DNA of 64,000 nt, taken from positions 11,891-75,890 of the forward strand of contig CAYLGT010000003.1 of the NCBI GenBank assembly GCA_964383465.1, read 5' to 3'. A program made the translations under genes and the position numbers. How positions within the stretch are numbered: the stretch's first letter is position 1; every line of letters starts with the position of its first letter. The notes below the pieces were generated by a model. That model did not search any database. It was not told the origin of the DNA and saw nothing but the letters and a program-made list of their open reading frames with translations. This stretch comes from CAYLGT01 sp964383465 (GTDB lineage Bacteria; Patescibacteriota; Saccharimonadia; Saccharimonadales; Saccharimonadaceae). Positions 7,559 through 15,947 of the stretch are shown piece after piece.

Positions 7559-8035
7559 TCACTGTAGGTGGTGTAGACCACGTCCCGGTGCAGACTGCTG
7601 GAACTCGCGATGCAATGTTTCGTCGGGATGACCAACCCCTGCATAAGAGAGTGCAACACCAACCAGCATACTGACGATGACGAGAAAACCTACGATCGAG
7701 CTAAATGAGCGACGATACAGACGAGTGTTGCGTCGAGCGAGCCACACCGTACCGGCAACGAGAAGGAGTGCTACGACGAGCAGCCACCATGGAAATTCTG
7801 CGAGCGCCGAGGCGAGATTTGCTTTCGCGCCATAGGCTGGAGTATCTGCTGTCTGGATACGAACTATATAGGTAAAGATACTTGTCGTATACGCAAGCAA
7901 AAGCCCTGACGCTAAGCTCGCAGCTCCAACCGCAAACGACATGAGAGTGAAGTAAACTCGTGGCCGCATAGAAACCTTTCCGCTGCCTATACGAGCCATA
8001 ACTGCGCTACGCATCGATGAATCCTGTCGTTTCAT
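7559..8035 (-). CDS. Three-helix membrane protein, candidate anti-sigma factor
   Basis: 158 residues with a basic cytoplasmic N-terminus (about 24 residues, MARIGSGKVSMRPRVYF) and three helices (about 27-55, 83-102 and 113-133). Its start overlaps the stop of the ECF sigma factor by 4 bases (ATGA), the usual arrangement of a sigma factor with its membrane anti-sigma partner. No zinc-finger anti-sigma motif (HxxxCxxC) is present, so the role rests on position and topology. Confidence 0.6.
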   Translation of the reverse strand: MKRQDSSMRSAVMARIGSGKVSMRPRVYFTLMSFAVGAASLASGLLLAYTTSIFTYIVRIQTADTPAYGAKANLASALAEFPWWLLVVALLLVAGTVWLARRNTRLYRRSFSSIVGFLVIVSMLVGVALSYAGVGHPDETLHREFQQSAPGRGLHHLQ

Positions 8036-8592
8036 AGGGTGACTCCTTTCTCCTCACATAGTTGCCTGAGTTTGGTTTTTCCACGCAGCGCCCATACCCC
8101 GACTGTCGAAGCCGGCACATGAAGCACGTCAGCGATTTCGTCGTATTTCATACCTTCGTAAAACTGGAGCATGAGAACCTCGCGGTAACGGGCGTCGAGT
8201 TTGTCGAGACAGATGTTCATGCGATCTCGCAAAATAGCACGATCGATCTGGCGGATAATGGTTGACTCAGGCGTTGTGTCGTCGAGCGTCTCCACTTCCG
8301 TGTCGTGGTCGAGGTGTTTTTCATGACGGACATAGGTCATGGCCTCGTTGTGGGCGATGCGATAAATCCAGGAAGAAAATTTGTATTTGTCGTTAAAGCC
8401 ACGTAAGTTCCGATAGGCCTTTATAAATGCTTCCTGCACGACGTCCTGGGCGGCTGTTTGGTCATGAATGAGATAGACGACGTATCGAACGAGTTTGGTC
8501 TCATACCGATCCACAAGCTCACCGAAGCGCTCCTGGTCACCCGCCACTATGGCGGTCACGAGTTCGCTGTCGGTGAGCTGAGGTCCTGGCAT
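8032..8592 (-). CDS. ECF-type RNA polymerase sigma factor
   Basis: 186 residues of the extracytoplasmic-function sigma-70 group. Region 2 (residues about 20-90) contains DVVQEAFIKAYRNL and FSSWIYRIAHNEAM. Region 4 (about 125-180) contains LDARYREVLMLQFYEGMKYDEIADVLHVPASTV, an HTH. Regions 1.1 and 3 are absent, as expected for the group. It would direct transcription of a stress or envelope regulon. It is second in a minus-strand unit: DUF2202 protein, sigma factor, membrane protein. Confidence 0.93.
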   Translation of the reverse strand: MPGPQLTDSELVTAIVAGDQERFGELVDRYETKLVRYVVYLIHDQTAAQDVVQEAFIKAYRNLRGFNDKYKFSSWIYRIAHNEAMTYVRHEKHLDHDTEVETLDDTTPESTIIRQIDRAILRDRMNICLDKLDARYREVLMLQFYEGMKYDEIADVLHVPASTVGVWALRGKTKLRQLCEEKGVTL

Positions 8593-8604
8593 GCTACTTC
8601 GATC

Positions 8605-9255
8605 TTATCCTAGTTGGCGGCTAAATGCTCGCAGGTGGTTTTCTGACCCCTTGCGCAGGTTCTGTAGCGTCGTCACAACGTCCGAGCTGTCACTACCAAA
8701 CAGCTTTAGGTCTTTGTCGATGTCAGCGATGTCGGTCTCTTCGATGAGCTTGCCAACTTCATAGGCATCCTGAGCGCTTTTGTTACCCTTTTCCATGAGC
8801 GTGTCGTAGAGCTTTTGTATGTCAGCGTTTTTGAACACTCCATTTTCGCTACTGCGTGGGTCCTCTATATTTCGCGCCTCCAAAAGTGCAAGTAGTGCAT
8901 CTCCGTGTCGCGTCTCGCTTTTAGAGATGTTGTCGAAGACTCGAGCACCATACTTGTCATACAAGTTTACGTACACGTCATCCGCAAGCTTCTCCTCTTC
9001 TATAAGGAACAATAGTTTATCAGTTTGTTCCTGTGAGAGGTCGGTAGAAAGTGGCGTAACCGCTTGGCCTTCTTCATGCTGCGTTCCCGCACTTGCGTTG
9101 CCATTTCCCATGTGGTTGCCATAGGCGAGCGAAGCGTTTGACTGCTCCGCCTCGCGGCCCCAAGCGAACCCTGCGTACACACTACCAGCGAGTATGAGCA
9201 CACCAGCGATACTAAGCGCCACTATCTGACCTTTTCGGTTTTTGAAAAATTTCAT
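8605..9255 (-). CDS. Exported ferritin-like protein with DUF2202 domain
   Basis: 216 residues. A basic N-terminus and one signal-anchor helix (about 11-31) precede a DUF2202 domain of ferritin-like four-helix type: LIEEEKLADDVYVNLYDKYG, then ETRHGDALLALLEARNI and VGKLIEETDIADID. The acidic and His residues in the E-E-x-x-x and E-x-R-H motifs are the likely di-metal ligands. The domain faces outward. Oxidant or metal handling would fit with an ECF sigma factor 12 bases downstream, but this is inference. Confidence 0.85.
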   Translation of the reverse strand: MKFFKNRKGQIVALSIAGVLILAGSVYAGFAWGREAEQSNASLAYGNHMGNGNASAGTQHEEGQAVTPLSTDLSQEQTDKLLFLIEEEKLADDVYVNLYDKYGARVFDNISKSETRHGDALLALLEARNIEDPRSSENGVFKNADIQKLYDTLMEKGNKSAQDAYEVGKLIEETDIADIDKDLKLFGSDSSDVVTTLQNLRKGSENHLRAFSRQLG

Positions 9256-9320
9256 AGATTCTCCTAGTTATTACACGAGTAATACGTCCGAATGCTGAGA
9301 ATTATTTCAAAGAAAAACAA

Positions 9321-9354
9321 ACAACCGAGCGGACACCTAGTCTCGCTCGGTTGT
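9321..9354. terminator. Bidirectional intrinsic terminator
   Basis: Perfect 11-bp stem, ACAACCGAGCG with CGCTCGGTTGT, with a 12-base loop. It is followed by TTTTG on plus and TTTGTTTTTC on minus. Position and orientation fit the end of the small minus-strand gene at 9370-9516. The arm shares CCGAGCG with the terminator at 7145. Confidence 0.85.
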
Positions 9355-9369
9355 TTTGTGACCAAGTCT

Positions 9370-9516
9370 TTATCGTTTTTTATTTTTTCGTGTTCTCATA
9401 AACTCCTTCATTCGTTTGGCGAGGATGGTGTCAATCTTCTCCACCACGTGGTCGGTAGGTGGGGTTTCGAGATACTTCATCCAGTCAGGAGTTTCTACCA
9501 TTTCTACAGTTTGCAT
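9370..9516 (-). CDS. Short basic protein of unknown function
   Basis: 48 residues, MQTVEMVETPDWMKYLETPP at the start and a Lys/Arg-rich end (RMKEFMRTRKNKKR), no membrane segment. The start at 9516 is chosen over 9555 because GGAG lies 7 bases upstream. Its own terminator follows (9321-9354). No family is recognised. Confidence 0.55.
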   Translation of the reverse strand: MQTVEMVETPDWMKYLETPPTDHVVEKIDTILAKRMKEFMRTRKNKKR

Positions 9517-9587
9517 AGTTTTTCTCCGAATCTTTACGATATAAAAAGATATCAACTAAAACTAAATTTCAGCTGAAACGGATTTTA

Positions 9588-9741
9588 GAAAAACTGGTTG
9601 TCTGCTAGGAGCTCAAGGGCCGTTACCCGTAACCTCTACAGATGAAACCGATGTGAGACACACAGGGACCGAAGTGTGATTGCCTGAGATTGCTTGTATA
9701 AGCTCACGTGCGATGACCCGGAGGTTCATACTCGCGTAGCT
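9588..9741 (-). ncRNA. Candidate structured RNA with 6S-like architecture
   Basis: A gene-free stretch that folds on the minus strand into one long interrupted hairpin. Nested arms in order are GCTA/TAGC with GAG/CTC as the closing stem, AACCTC/GAGGTT, a large central bubble of about 13 and 16 bases, GTGAG/CTCAC, and CACAC/GTGTG around the loop TTCGGTCCCT. A promoter lies immediately upstream (9748-9776), and a run of five U marks the likely 3' end. A long rod with a central bubble and about 150 bases is the plan of 6S RNA, which binds RNA polymerase. Sequence identity to known 6S RNA has not been tested, and no terminator hairpin of its own is obvious. Confidence 0.5.
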
Positions 9742-9747
9742 ACCCTA

Positions 9748-9776
9748 AGTATACGCCGCAAATTTCGCCACGTGAA
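9748..9776 (-). promoter_or_regulatory. Promoter for candidate structured RNA
   Basis: On the minus strand TTCACG, 17 bases, TATACT. The predicted start is near 9741, at the base of the closing stem. Confidence 0.6.
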
Positions 9777-9795
9777 TCGTCTAAAATACAACTAC

Positions 9796-9984
9796 CTACT
9801 TGGTCTTCAGGTACTTACCGGCGACGCTAAGTGCAAACGACGGGAGGATGATAAACACCGTCGAAAGCAGGAGCTTAGACAGCAAGCTTTCTTTGTTGGT
9901 GGGGTCAAAAAATACCATCGAGATACCCAGGACACCAAACGCGACCGAAGCGACCATAAATACTTTTGTTGCTAGTTTTTGCAT
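9796..9984 (-). CDS. Small two-helix membrane protein
   Basis: 62 residues with two helices (about 6-26 and 37-56), ending KYLKTK. The first codon abuts the scaffold gap. The same 55 bases reappear after the gap at 10085-10139, so the true upstream sequence is probably that from 10140 onward and the gene is complete. No family is recognised. Confidence 0.5.
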   Translation of the reverse strand: MQKLATKVFMVASVAFGVLGISMVFFDPTNKESLLSKLLLSTVFIILPSFALSVAGKYLKTK

Positions 9985-10139
9985 NNNNNNNNNNNNNNNN
10001 NNNNNNNNNNNNNNNNNNNNNNNNNNNNNNNNNNNNNNNNNNNNNNNNNNNNNNNNNNNNNNNNNNNNNNNNNNNNNNNNNNNNGGACACCAAACGCGAC
10101 CGAAGCGACCATAAATACTTTTGTTGCTAGTTTTTGCAT
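9930..10139. other. Scaffold gap with 55-bp identical flanks (probable unmerged contig overlap)
   Basis: Bases 9930-9984 and 10085-10139 are the same 55-base sequence and directly flank the 100 N at 9985-10084. This is what a de Bruijn graph assembler leaves when two contigs that overlap by one k-mer are scaffolded but not merged. The N run and one repeat copy are probably not real. Confidence 0.9.
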
Positions 10140-10156
10140 GACTATAAGTATACTCC

Positions 10157-10777
10157 TTAGTTAAATTGGAATGACTCTACCATCTGTATAAAGCTATTTT
10201 CACTCTCCTGGCTCGTGTCGTAGTCGCCTAGCCCTTCTGGCCAGCGATTATAAACTGCAATCAATACACCACTCTCAATTTCTATATAGTAAGTTGTTGT
10301 TTTAAAGCCTGCTTCACGTAGCTCATCACCGTTCGAGACATCGACGTATTTCTTTGCTGATTTGCCGCTAATCGTTAGTGTCTCTGCAGGAGCGTTACCT
10401 TCATACCTGCTCCCGGCCGGGAGTAATCCTACGTATATCTGTGGAGGAAAATCTGTCCCCGCTCCACACAGCACCGATTCACCCTCGCCGCGGCCCAAGC
10501 CTCGATCATCACTGGCCATGTACAATGTCTTTTCTCTCTGATCACAGCGTAATGTTACCCAGTTCCTTGGGTAGGTGAGCGTCACGCCAAGAACTGTGTC
10601 ATTTAGAATGTTCATGCCCGTATCGTTTGTTTGGGTACCAGTTTTTGCAGCGGGGGCAGCGATCCTCTGGGGCCTCAAGCTGGGCGAGTCCTGTGACAAA
10701 TAATTCCAGAGTAGAAGACTTCCGCAAAAAACAACTATCACGACTCCAGACGCAATCAAAAGAGATTTTTTACTCAT
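10157..10777 (-). CDS. Membrane-anchored extracytoplasmic protein of unknown function
   Basis: 206 residues: MSKKS, one helix (about 6-26), a Pro/Ala/Thr-rich linker and a globular outer domain of about 150 residues. The pattern VTLTYPRNW near residue 70 recalls the start of PsbP-like or lipoprotein-type beta domains. Two cysteines (RCDQREK and LCGAG) could pair. No lipobox is present. No family is recognised with confidence. Confidence 0.55.
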   Translation of the reverse strand: MSKKSLLIASGVVIVVFCGSLLLWNYLSQDSPSLRPQRIAAPAAKTGTQTNDTGMNILNDTVLGVTLTYPRNWVTLRCDQREKTLYMASDDRGLGRGEGESVLCGAGTDFPPQIYVGLLPAGSRYEGNAPAETLTISGKSAKKYVDVSNGDELREAGFKTTTYYIEIESGVLIAVYNRWPEGLGDYDTSQESENSFIQMVESFQFN

Positions 10778-10834
10778 GACCTTATGATAACAGCTTTAAG
10801 GTGTCTGAATTTTTGCATATTCTACACGTGTGCT

Positions 10835-11335
10835 TTAGAGTTTGCGACTGTCATAGGCCCAGTGCAACAAGGCTTGGCGCTGGCGGCGTCGACAAGTGAG
10901 GTCTCCTGGGTGACAAAAAGCTTTCACCTGCCCGACATGTCGCGTCATGTTTTTCCAACGCTTGATCTGACGTGCATCTTCTTCGGCTATTCGCCTGCCC
11001 ATGTAATAGCGACAGTACCATTGAAACCAACCCCTGGGGTCATCATGGTATATCCAACCCTTTCGAATCCATTCTTCTCGTGTCTGACTGGCGTCGATCT
11101 CAAAGAAATTCATACGTGGATCATGAACTGCCGAGATGCGATCTCCGGAAAACCATTCTGCAGGAAACTCCTGTTGAAAACCTTCGAAATAGTGGCCGCC
11201 AAAAACTCCGAGATCAAGCATCTCTTTTGGTGTTAACTCTGGTTTGAACTCCGGGTCAAAGTTTTTACCCATAGGCTCAGATAGGTCATATGAATACTTC
11301 TGGAGATTGTCGTCGACGTGAATAGTTCGCGGCAT
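10835..11335 (-). CDS. Conserved uncharacterised protein
   Basis: 166 residues, soluble, rich in Trp, Tyr and Arg. The core, DPRGWFQWYCRYYMGRR followed by ARQIKRWKNMTRHVGQV and PGDLTCRRRQRQALLHWAYD, matches a widespread uncharacterised bacterial family that I recall without a name. Two conserved cysteines (FCHPGDLTC) are separated by six residues. It lies four bases downstream of aspS on the same strand and is probably co-transcribed. Confidence 0.65.
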   Translation of the reverse strand: MPRTIHVDDNLQKYSYDLSEPMGKNFDPEFKPELTPKEMLDLGVFGGHYFEGFQQEFPAEWFSGDRISAVHDPRMNFFEIDASQTREEWIRKGWIYHDDPRGWFQWYCRYYMGRRIAEEDARQIKRWKNMTRHVGQVKAFCHPGDLTCRRRQRQALLHWAYDSRKL

Positions 11336-11339
11336 ATAG

Positions 11340-12647
11340 CTACGGAGTTAAACGGTTCATGTCGCGTGGGAACAGTGTCGCTTCTTTAACGTTGCCAAGC
11401 CCAATGGTTTTTTGAACCAAACGATCAACCCCAAAGCCACATCCACCGTGCTGTGGCAAGCCAAAACGAAACGCCTGCAGGTAGTACTTGAAGCCTTCAT
11501 GCGTGACGTCGAGCCCGGCATTTGTCATCTGCTCGATCATCTTTTCGTAGTTGTTTTCTCGAAGTGGAACGGTGGCGATTTCGAGACCTCGAAACAGCAG
11601 GTCACCCCAGGCAACGGTGCCATCATCTTTGAATTTATGGTAGAACTTACCCGCTTCAGCTGGAAAATCTACCGCGTAGACCAAGTCACTACCTAGATTT
11701 TTGCGAGCATGGTCAGCGATCCATCGCTCTTCGTCAGGTATAAGATCCTTTTCGGCGGTCGTATCAGTACCGGTCGCTTTGGTATACATGTCGTGAATCT
11801 CGGCAATCGTAAAGCGAGGCACCTGGCCGTCAGCAAGTTTGAGCTCGGGAGCGTTGAGGCTGCGTAGATCATCGGCATGTTCGTCATAGACACGACTTAG
11901 TACCGATTTGGTCATGTCGGCTACCATGTCGAGCACCTCGTCATGCGACTCAACAAATCCCATCTCGATGTCGAGCATAGTAAGTTCGGTCAGGTGGCGA
12001 GTCGTGGCGCTCGGCTCTGCTCGGTAACTGTGGTTTATCTCAAATACACGTTCAAACGCGCCGACCATGATCTGCTTGTAAAACTGTGGACTCTGGGCCA
12101 GTGTGGCGGTTTTGCCGAAATAGTCGAGCTTGAAAACTTCCGCCCCGCCTTCGGTTGCTTCAGCGAGAAACTTAGGGGTATCGATTTCGATAAATTCGTT
12201 TTGCTGGAGGAATTCTCGGAGATAACGAGTTAGACTGGAGCGAACTTTGAAAATCTTCTGTTCGTTGAGATTACGCAGGTTCAGTACACGGTACTCAAAC
12301 AAACTGTCGAGGTTTTCGGATTTGTGAGGGATTGGTTTGTCGATCTCGATCGGAGGCTCGTCAGTAACCGGAACATCGACTTCGATAGTTACATCATGCA
12401 GCTCGACACCGCCAGGCGCACGCTCATCTGCAACGACAGTGCCGGTAAACTTTACGACGGTACCGATCTGTAGACCGCGCAGCTTCTCGAGCTCATCTTT
12501 GTTGTCGACGAGGCTCTGCGCCAAGCCGCTTCGGTCACGGACCGTTAAAAAGTTGAGGCCACCCAAGAGGCGCTTTTTGTGAAGCCAGCCATGGATGGTG
12601 ACTTGTGAGTCTATGTGGTCTTTTAATTCTCGTACTAGGGTTCTCAT
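11340..12647 (-). CDS. aspS: Aspartyl-tRNA synthetase, archaeal/eukaryotic-type
   Basis: Class II synthetase of 435 residues, which charges tRNA-Asp and possibly tRNA-Asn. An N-terminal OB-fold anticodon domain (VTIHGWLHKKRLLGGLNFLT) is followed by the catalytic domain with FLAEATEGGAEVF, motif 2 (FEINHSYRAEPSATTRHLTE) and motif 3 (GCGFGVDRLVQKTIG with NVKEATLFPRD). The length and the absence of the bacterial GAD insertion place it with the archaeal type, which is often non-discriminating; the sequence alone cannot settle discrimination. It overlaps the upstream CNNM-like gene by 4 bases. Confidence 0.93.
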   Translation of the reverse strand: MRTLVRELKDHIDSQVTIHGWLHKKRLLGGLNFLTVRDRSGLAQSLVDNKDELEKLRGLQIGTVVKFTGTVVADERAPGGVELHDVTIEVDVPVTDEPPIEIDKPIPHKSENLDSLFEYRVLNLRNLNEQKIFKVRSSLTRYLREFLQQNEFIEIDTPKFLAEATEGGAEVFKLDYFGKTATLAQSPQFYKQIMVGAFERVFEINHSYRAEPSATTRHLTELTMLDIEMGFVESHDEVLDMVADMTKSVLSRVYDEHADDLRSLNAPELKLADGQVPRFTIAEIHDMYTKATGTDTTAEKDLIPDEERWIADHARKNLGSDLVYAVDFPAEAGKFYHKFKDDGTVAWGDLLFRGLEIATVPLRENNYEKMIEQMTNAGLDVTHEGFKYYLQAFRFGLPQHGGCGFGVDRLVQKTIGLGNVKEATLFPRDMNRLTP

Positions 12648-13657
12648 ATATCAGTCTTCTTCTTTGGGAGATTATTTTTTCTGGGATTTGAAGCCGCAAC
12701 GACGCGCAGATCTTCGAATTGGTCAAACTCATCCACGATTGGTTTGCCGAGCACCGCTTCAACGACATCTTCGAGCGTCAGCACACCAACGGTTTCGCGG
12801 TAATCGTTTACTACTATAAACAGATGTCGATGTGTTTGCAAAAAGCCATGCAGCGCGTGTTCGAGTGTTTGGTTCTCGTGGATGTAATGAACGTGAGGAT
12901 CCATGGCGTCACGAATTGTCTTTTTATCTGTTCTCAGATCGACCAGTTCGTGGAGATACAGTACTCCAACAACGTGGTGAATATCCCCGTCGATGACGGG
13001 AAAACGACTGTGTCCTGTTTTATGTAAGCCGTCGAGCACCAACGGACCAAGTGCATCGTGAACATCGGCGGTGTCGAGCACAGAGACCGGCGTCATGACG
13101 TCGGAGACGGTATGCTCACTCAGCTCTAGGTTTGCCACGAAACGCAGCTGTTCGTCATGACTCAGCACTCCATGGGAACGTGCAACCACAGTGCGCAGCT
13201 CTTCTTTTGAATAAACCTGCCCTTCCTGAGACTGTGCAACATACGGTGCAAAAACCTCAAGCCACTTCCAGTCTTTGGCAACTTTCTGGAGGGCTGCTGC
13301 ATACGGTAGATAGAGGCGATGTGCCAGGCGATGGACAAGCCCAAGTTTCGAAACAGTGTCTAGCAACAACAAAATAGCCACCGAAACACTCAGTCCAACC
13401 AGGATGCCAAGACTGGCATTTGAAAGTGAGATAGCGGCCACAATACACAGCGTCTCGAGCATCTGACGGAGCGCACGGAGCCGAGGAAGGAGTGCCACTG
13501 CCTCTAGTTCCTGATACGCAGCAACGTCGCCACCTTTGGAACGACGCTCTAGCTCGTAGCGACTCACGCCGGAGCTCCCAAATCGAAGTGAATGAAGCAA
13601 AATAACAAGCATCCACAAAAAGACATCGAGAATCAGTTGCCAAAGTGGAATCTGCAT
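12644..13657 (-). CDS. CNNM/CorC-like membrane protein with CBS pair
   Basis: 337 residues. An N-terminal membrane part (helices at about 5-22, 67-88 and 90-110) resembles a degraded DUF21 domain. It is followed by a CBS pair: SDVMTPVSVLDT at the start of the first and IRDAMDPHVHYIHENQTLEH in the second, ending VGVLTLEDVVEAVLG. Relatives are magnesium/cobalt efflux or sensing proteins. A C-terminal basic tail replaces the usual CorC transport domain. It may act with CorA at 14422, but nothing in the sequence proves that. Confidence 0.8.
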   Translation of the reverse strand: MQIPLWQLILDVFLWMLVILLHSLRFGSSGVSRYELERRSKGGDVAAYQELEAVALLPRLRALRQMLETLCIVAAISLSNASLGILVGLSVSVAILLLLDTVSKLGLVHRLAHRLYLPYAAALQKVAKDWKWLEVFAPYVAQSQEGQVYSKEELRTVVARSHGVLSHDEQLRFVANLELSEHTVSDVMTPVSVLDTADVHDALGPLVLDGLHKTGHSRFPVIDGDIHHVVGVLYLHELVDLRTDKKTIRDAMDPHVHYIHENQTLEHALHGFLQTHRHLFIVVNDYRETVGVLTLEDVVEAVLGKPIVDEFDQFEDLRVVAASNPRKNNLPKKKTDI

Positions 13658-13720
13658 ACCCTTAGTGTACCGTGCGACTCAGCTGTGCGCTATACTGGAA
13701 GTCATACATAAGGAGCTGTT

Positions 13721-14425
13721 ATGACAAAAAGTCGTTGGATCATTTTCATAGTTATATGTGTCGCGGTACTTGGAGGGTTGGTGCTGCTTTCAAAAAAAGA
13801 CAAAGTTGACGTGTCGGGCCAAGATCCATTTGAACTCGTCGCTGGTTCCGAGACAAGCATCGGCGATCACACGTTTGGGAACAAAGATGCCAAAGTAACA
13901 TTTACCGAATATGCAGATTTTCAGTGTCCGGCTTGTGGAGCTTCCTACCCACAAATAAAAACTATTCGCGATACCTACAAAGACAGTGTTCGGTTCGTCT
14001 TCCGTAACTTCCCGCTCACCACCATTCACCCGAATGCGCTAGCTGCGTCAACTGCTGCTGAAGCTGCGGCCCTCCAGGGCAAGTTCTGGGAAATGCATGA
14101 TAAGCTCTATGAAACTCAGGACGATTGGTCGTCGATCGATGCCGCAAAACGTACCGACGTTTTTGCTGGATATGCAAAAGATATAGGTCTCAACGTGGAA
14201 CAATTTAAAAAAGATCTGACCGACTCACGAGTCAGCGAAAAGATCTCACGAGATCGAGCACTAGCCACTCGCCTGAACGTCGACTCAACTCCAACTGTCT
14301 ACGTCGGAACCGAAAAAGCTGACAAGGCCGTTATAAACGAACTCGTCCAAGAAAAAGGCGAGCAGGTCATGAAGAAGCTCGACGCTGCGCTCAAAGCTGC
14401 AGGCGTCACGCCGCCAACTCGTTAA
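13721..14425 (+). CDS. Membrane-anchored DsbA-family thiol:disulfide oxidoreductase
   Basis: 234 residues: a signal-anchor helix (about 6-26), then a thioredoxin-fold DsbA domain facing outward with the active site FQCPACGASYP and the cis-Pro loop DSTPTVYVG. It would introduce or isomerise disulfides in exported proteins, of which this window encodes many with paired cysteines. AAGGAG lies five bases before the ATG, and a TATACT -10 lies about 25 bases upstream. A second DsbA-like gene lies at 63492. Confidence 0.9.
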   Translation: MTKSRWIIFIVICVAVLGGLVLLSKKDKVDVSGQDPFELVAGSETSIGDHTFGNKDAKVTFTEYADFQCPACGASYPQIKTIRDTYKDSVRFVFRNFPLTTIHPNALAASTAAEAAALQGKFWEMHDKLYETQDDWSSIDAAKRTDVFAGYAKDIGLNVEQFKKDLTDSRVSEKISRDRALATRLNVDSTPTVYVGTEKADKAVINELVQEKGEQVMKKLDAALKAAGVTPPTR

Positions 14426-15351
14426 AAAATCTTTTTAGCGCGACCCAGGAGGAAAATCGTCACCATCAAAATGACGGTGATAGATACCACCATGAAATAA
14501 GCCCATGGTTGGTGTTGAAATGGCAAGTCAACGTTCATACCAAACATGCCGTAAAAGACGTTTGGAAGTGCGATGATGACCGTTGCAGCCGTCAGAATCT
14601 TCATGGAACGGTTCAGGTTGTTGCTAGCGATGGTGGAGTAGGCTTCGCGGATGTTCACGATACTTTTGACGTTACTGCGACAGCCTTCGATGGACTGCTC
14701 GTTGTTGAGCAGTAGGTCTTCAATGAGTTCCTGGTCTTCCTCGAAAAGTGGGATATGCCGGCCAAGCATGAGTCGACGAAGAATCGCAGTAGTTGGAAGC
14801 ATGGCACTAAGAAATTCGTTTAGCTCGTCTTCGATCAACACAAAGTCGATAAAATCCTGGTTCCCTACGTCGTGAGAACGGAGACGAGTTCGAATGGTTT
14901 TGATCTGACGAGAGATATTGTTGACAAACACTTCGTACTGATCGACGATTTGGTCCAAAATTTGAAGCACTAGTTTCGTTCGCTGTGTCGTGGAAAATTC
15001 GAGTTTGCCGCCTATGAAGCGCTGGAGTCTCGGGAGGCTGTTGTGGGCAATAGTGATGAGTATGTCGGGGCCGACAACAAACAGAAGCGGCGAGGTCGTG
15101 AGTTCGAGGTCGTCGTTTGTGTAGGCATACCGAACAAAGATATACGTGAGCTCGCCCTCTTTTTCGAGACGCGGCATCTCGTCGGCGTCCAGTGCGTCCT
15201 CCAGATGACCCGCATCGAGCTTGAAGCGTTTGACGAGCCCCTCTACTTCGTCCTCACTAGGGCTTTCAACACAAACCCAAGCGCCTGGTTTGTATTCATC
15301 CAGTGTCGATAGTTTTTTCGAACGAATGTTTTTATAATAGTAGGTAATCAT
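14422..15351 (-). CDS. corA: CorA-family magnesium/divalent cation transporter
   Basis: 309 residues. A cytoplasmic alpha/beta domain (about 1-230) precedes two C-terminal helices with the signature YGMFGMN at the end of the first (residue about 273). The periplasmic loop LPFQHQP and the helix FMVVSITVILMVTIFLL follow. This is the usual CorA length and topology for an Mg2+ channel. The stop overlaps the end of the convergent DsbA-like gene by 4 bases. Confidence 0.93.
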   Translation of the reverse strand: MITYYYKNIRSKKLSTLDEYKPGAWVCVESPSEDEVEGLVKRFKLDAGHLEDALDADEMPRLEKEGELTYIFVRYAYTNDDLELTTSPLLFVVGPDILITIAHNSLPRLQRFIGGKLEFSTTQRTKLVLQILDQIVDQYEVFVNNISRQIKTIRTRLRSHDVGNQDFIDFVLIEDELNEFLSAMLPTTAILRRLMLGRHIPLFEEDQELIEDLLLNNEQSIEGCRSNVKSIVNIREAYSTIASNNLNRSMKILTAATVIIALPNVFYGMFGMNVDLPFQHQPWAYFMVVSITVILMVTIFLLGRAKKIF

Positions 15352-15380
15352 CTATAAACGAGTATACAACTAAAACGCTT

Positions 15381-15905
15381 ATGTCACGACTTCGAACTCG
15401 GATACCGCTGGGTGCAGATAACTTCCTGTCAGTCCTAGAGGGTATTGAGGGCGGTTTTGCGATATTTGTCGGCATCGTGGCTGGTCTTTATTTTCAAAAT
15501 GTATCGCACTCCCTGCTGATCGTTGCTGGCGTCATCAGTCTTATCATCAATGCTTTCAACTCAAGCGCCGTTCGATATGCAAGTGAGCACTATATAGATG
15601 AGCTCGATGGGCGTGAAAAACGCAGCTGGTTTCGCGCGTATTTCATGCCGGCCTTTGTCGAATTCGCAACCTACCTGGTCGTGTCGCTCATCGCCGTCAT
15701 ACCGCTGCTGCTCATATATGATTCATTTGTGGCCATAGCCCTTACTACAGTCATGACTATGGGTATCCTGTTTGCTGCCGGGTGGTACCGAGGAACTCTG
15801 CTTCGTCGCCACCATGCGCTGCGTGATGGACTGGAAGTCGCAGGGCTAGGGCTTGCTATCATACTGGTCGGTACTCTCGCCGGCTGGCTGTTGTCACACC
15901 TATAA
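15381..15905 (+). CDS. VIT/CCC1-like membrane protein
   Basis: 174 residues with five predicted helices, rich in small residues. LEGIEGGFAIFVGIVAGL near residue 20 and ASEHYIDELDGREKRSWF are patterns of the VIT1/CCC1 iron/manganese transporter superfamily. The protein is shorter than classical members and lacks the long acidic metal-binding domain, so substrate and direction are open. It is divergent from corA with 29 bases between starts and is followed by the Kef-like gene. Confidence 0.65.
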   Translation: MSRLRTRIPLGADNFLSVLEGIEGGFAIFVGIVAGLYFQNVSHSLLIVAGVISLIINAFNSSAVRYASEHYIDELDGREKRSWFRAYFMPAFVEFATYLVVSLIAVIPLLLIYDSFVAIALTTVMTMGILFAAGWYRGTLLRRHHALRDGLEVAGLGLAIILVGTLAGWLLSHL

Positions 15906-15947
15906 CGCTCGCGCTATACTAAAAGGTGGAAAACTAAAAAAACAAAC

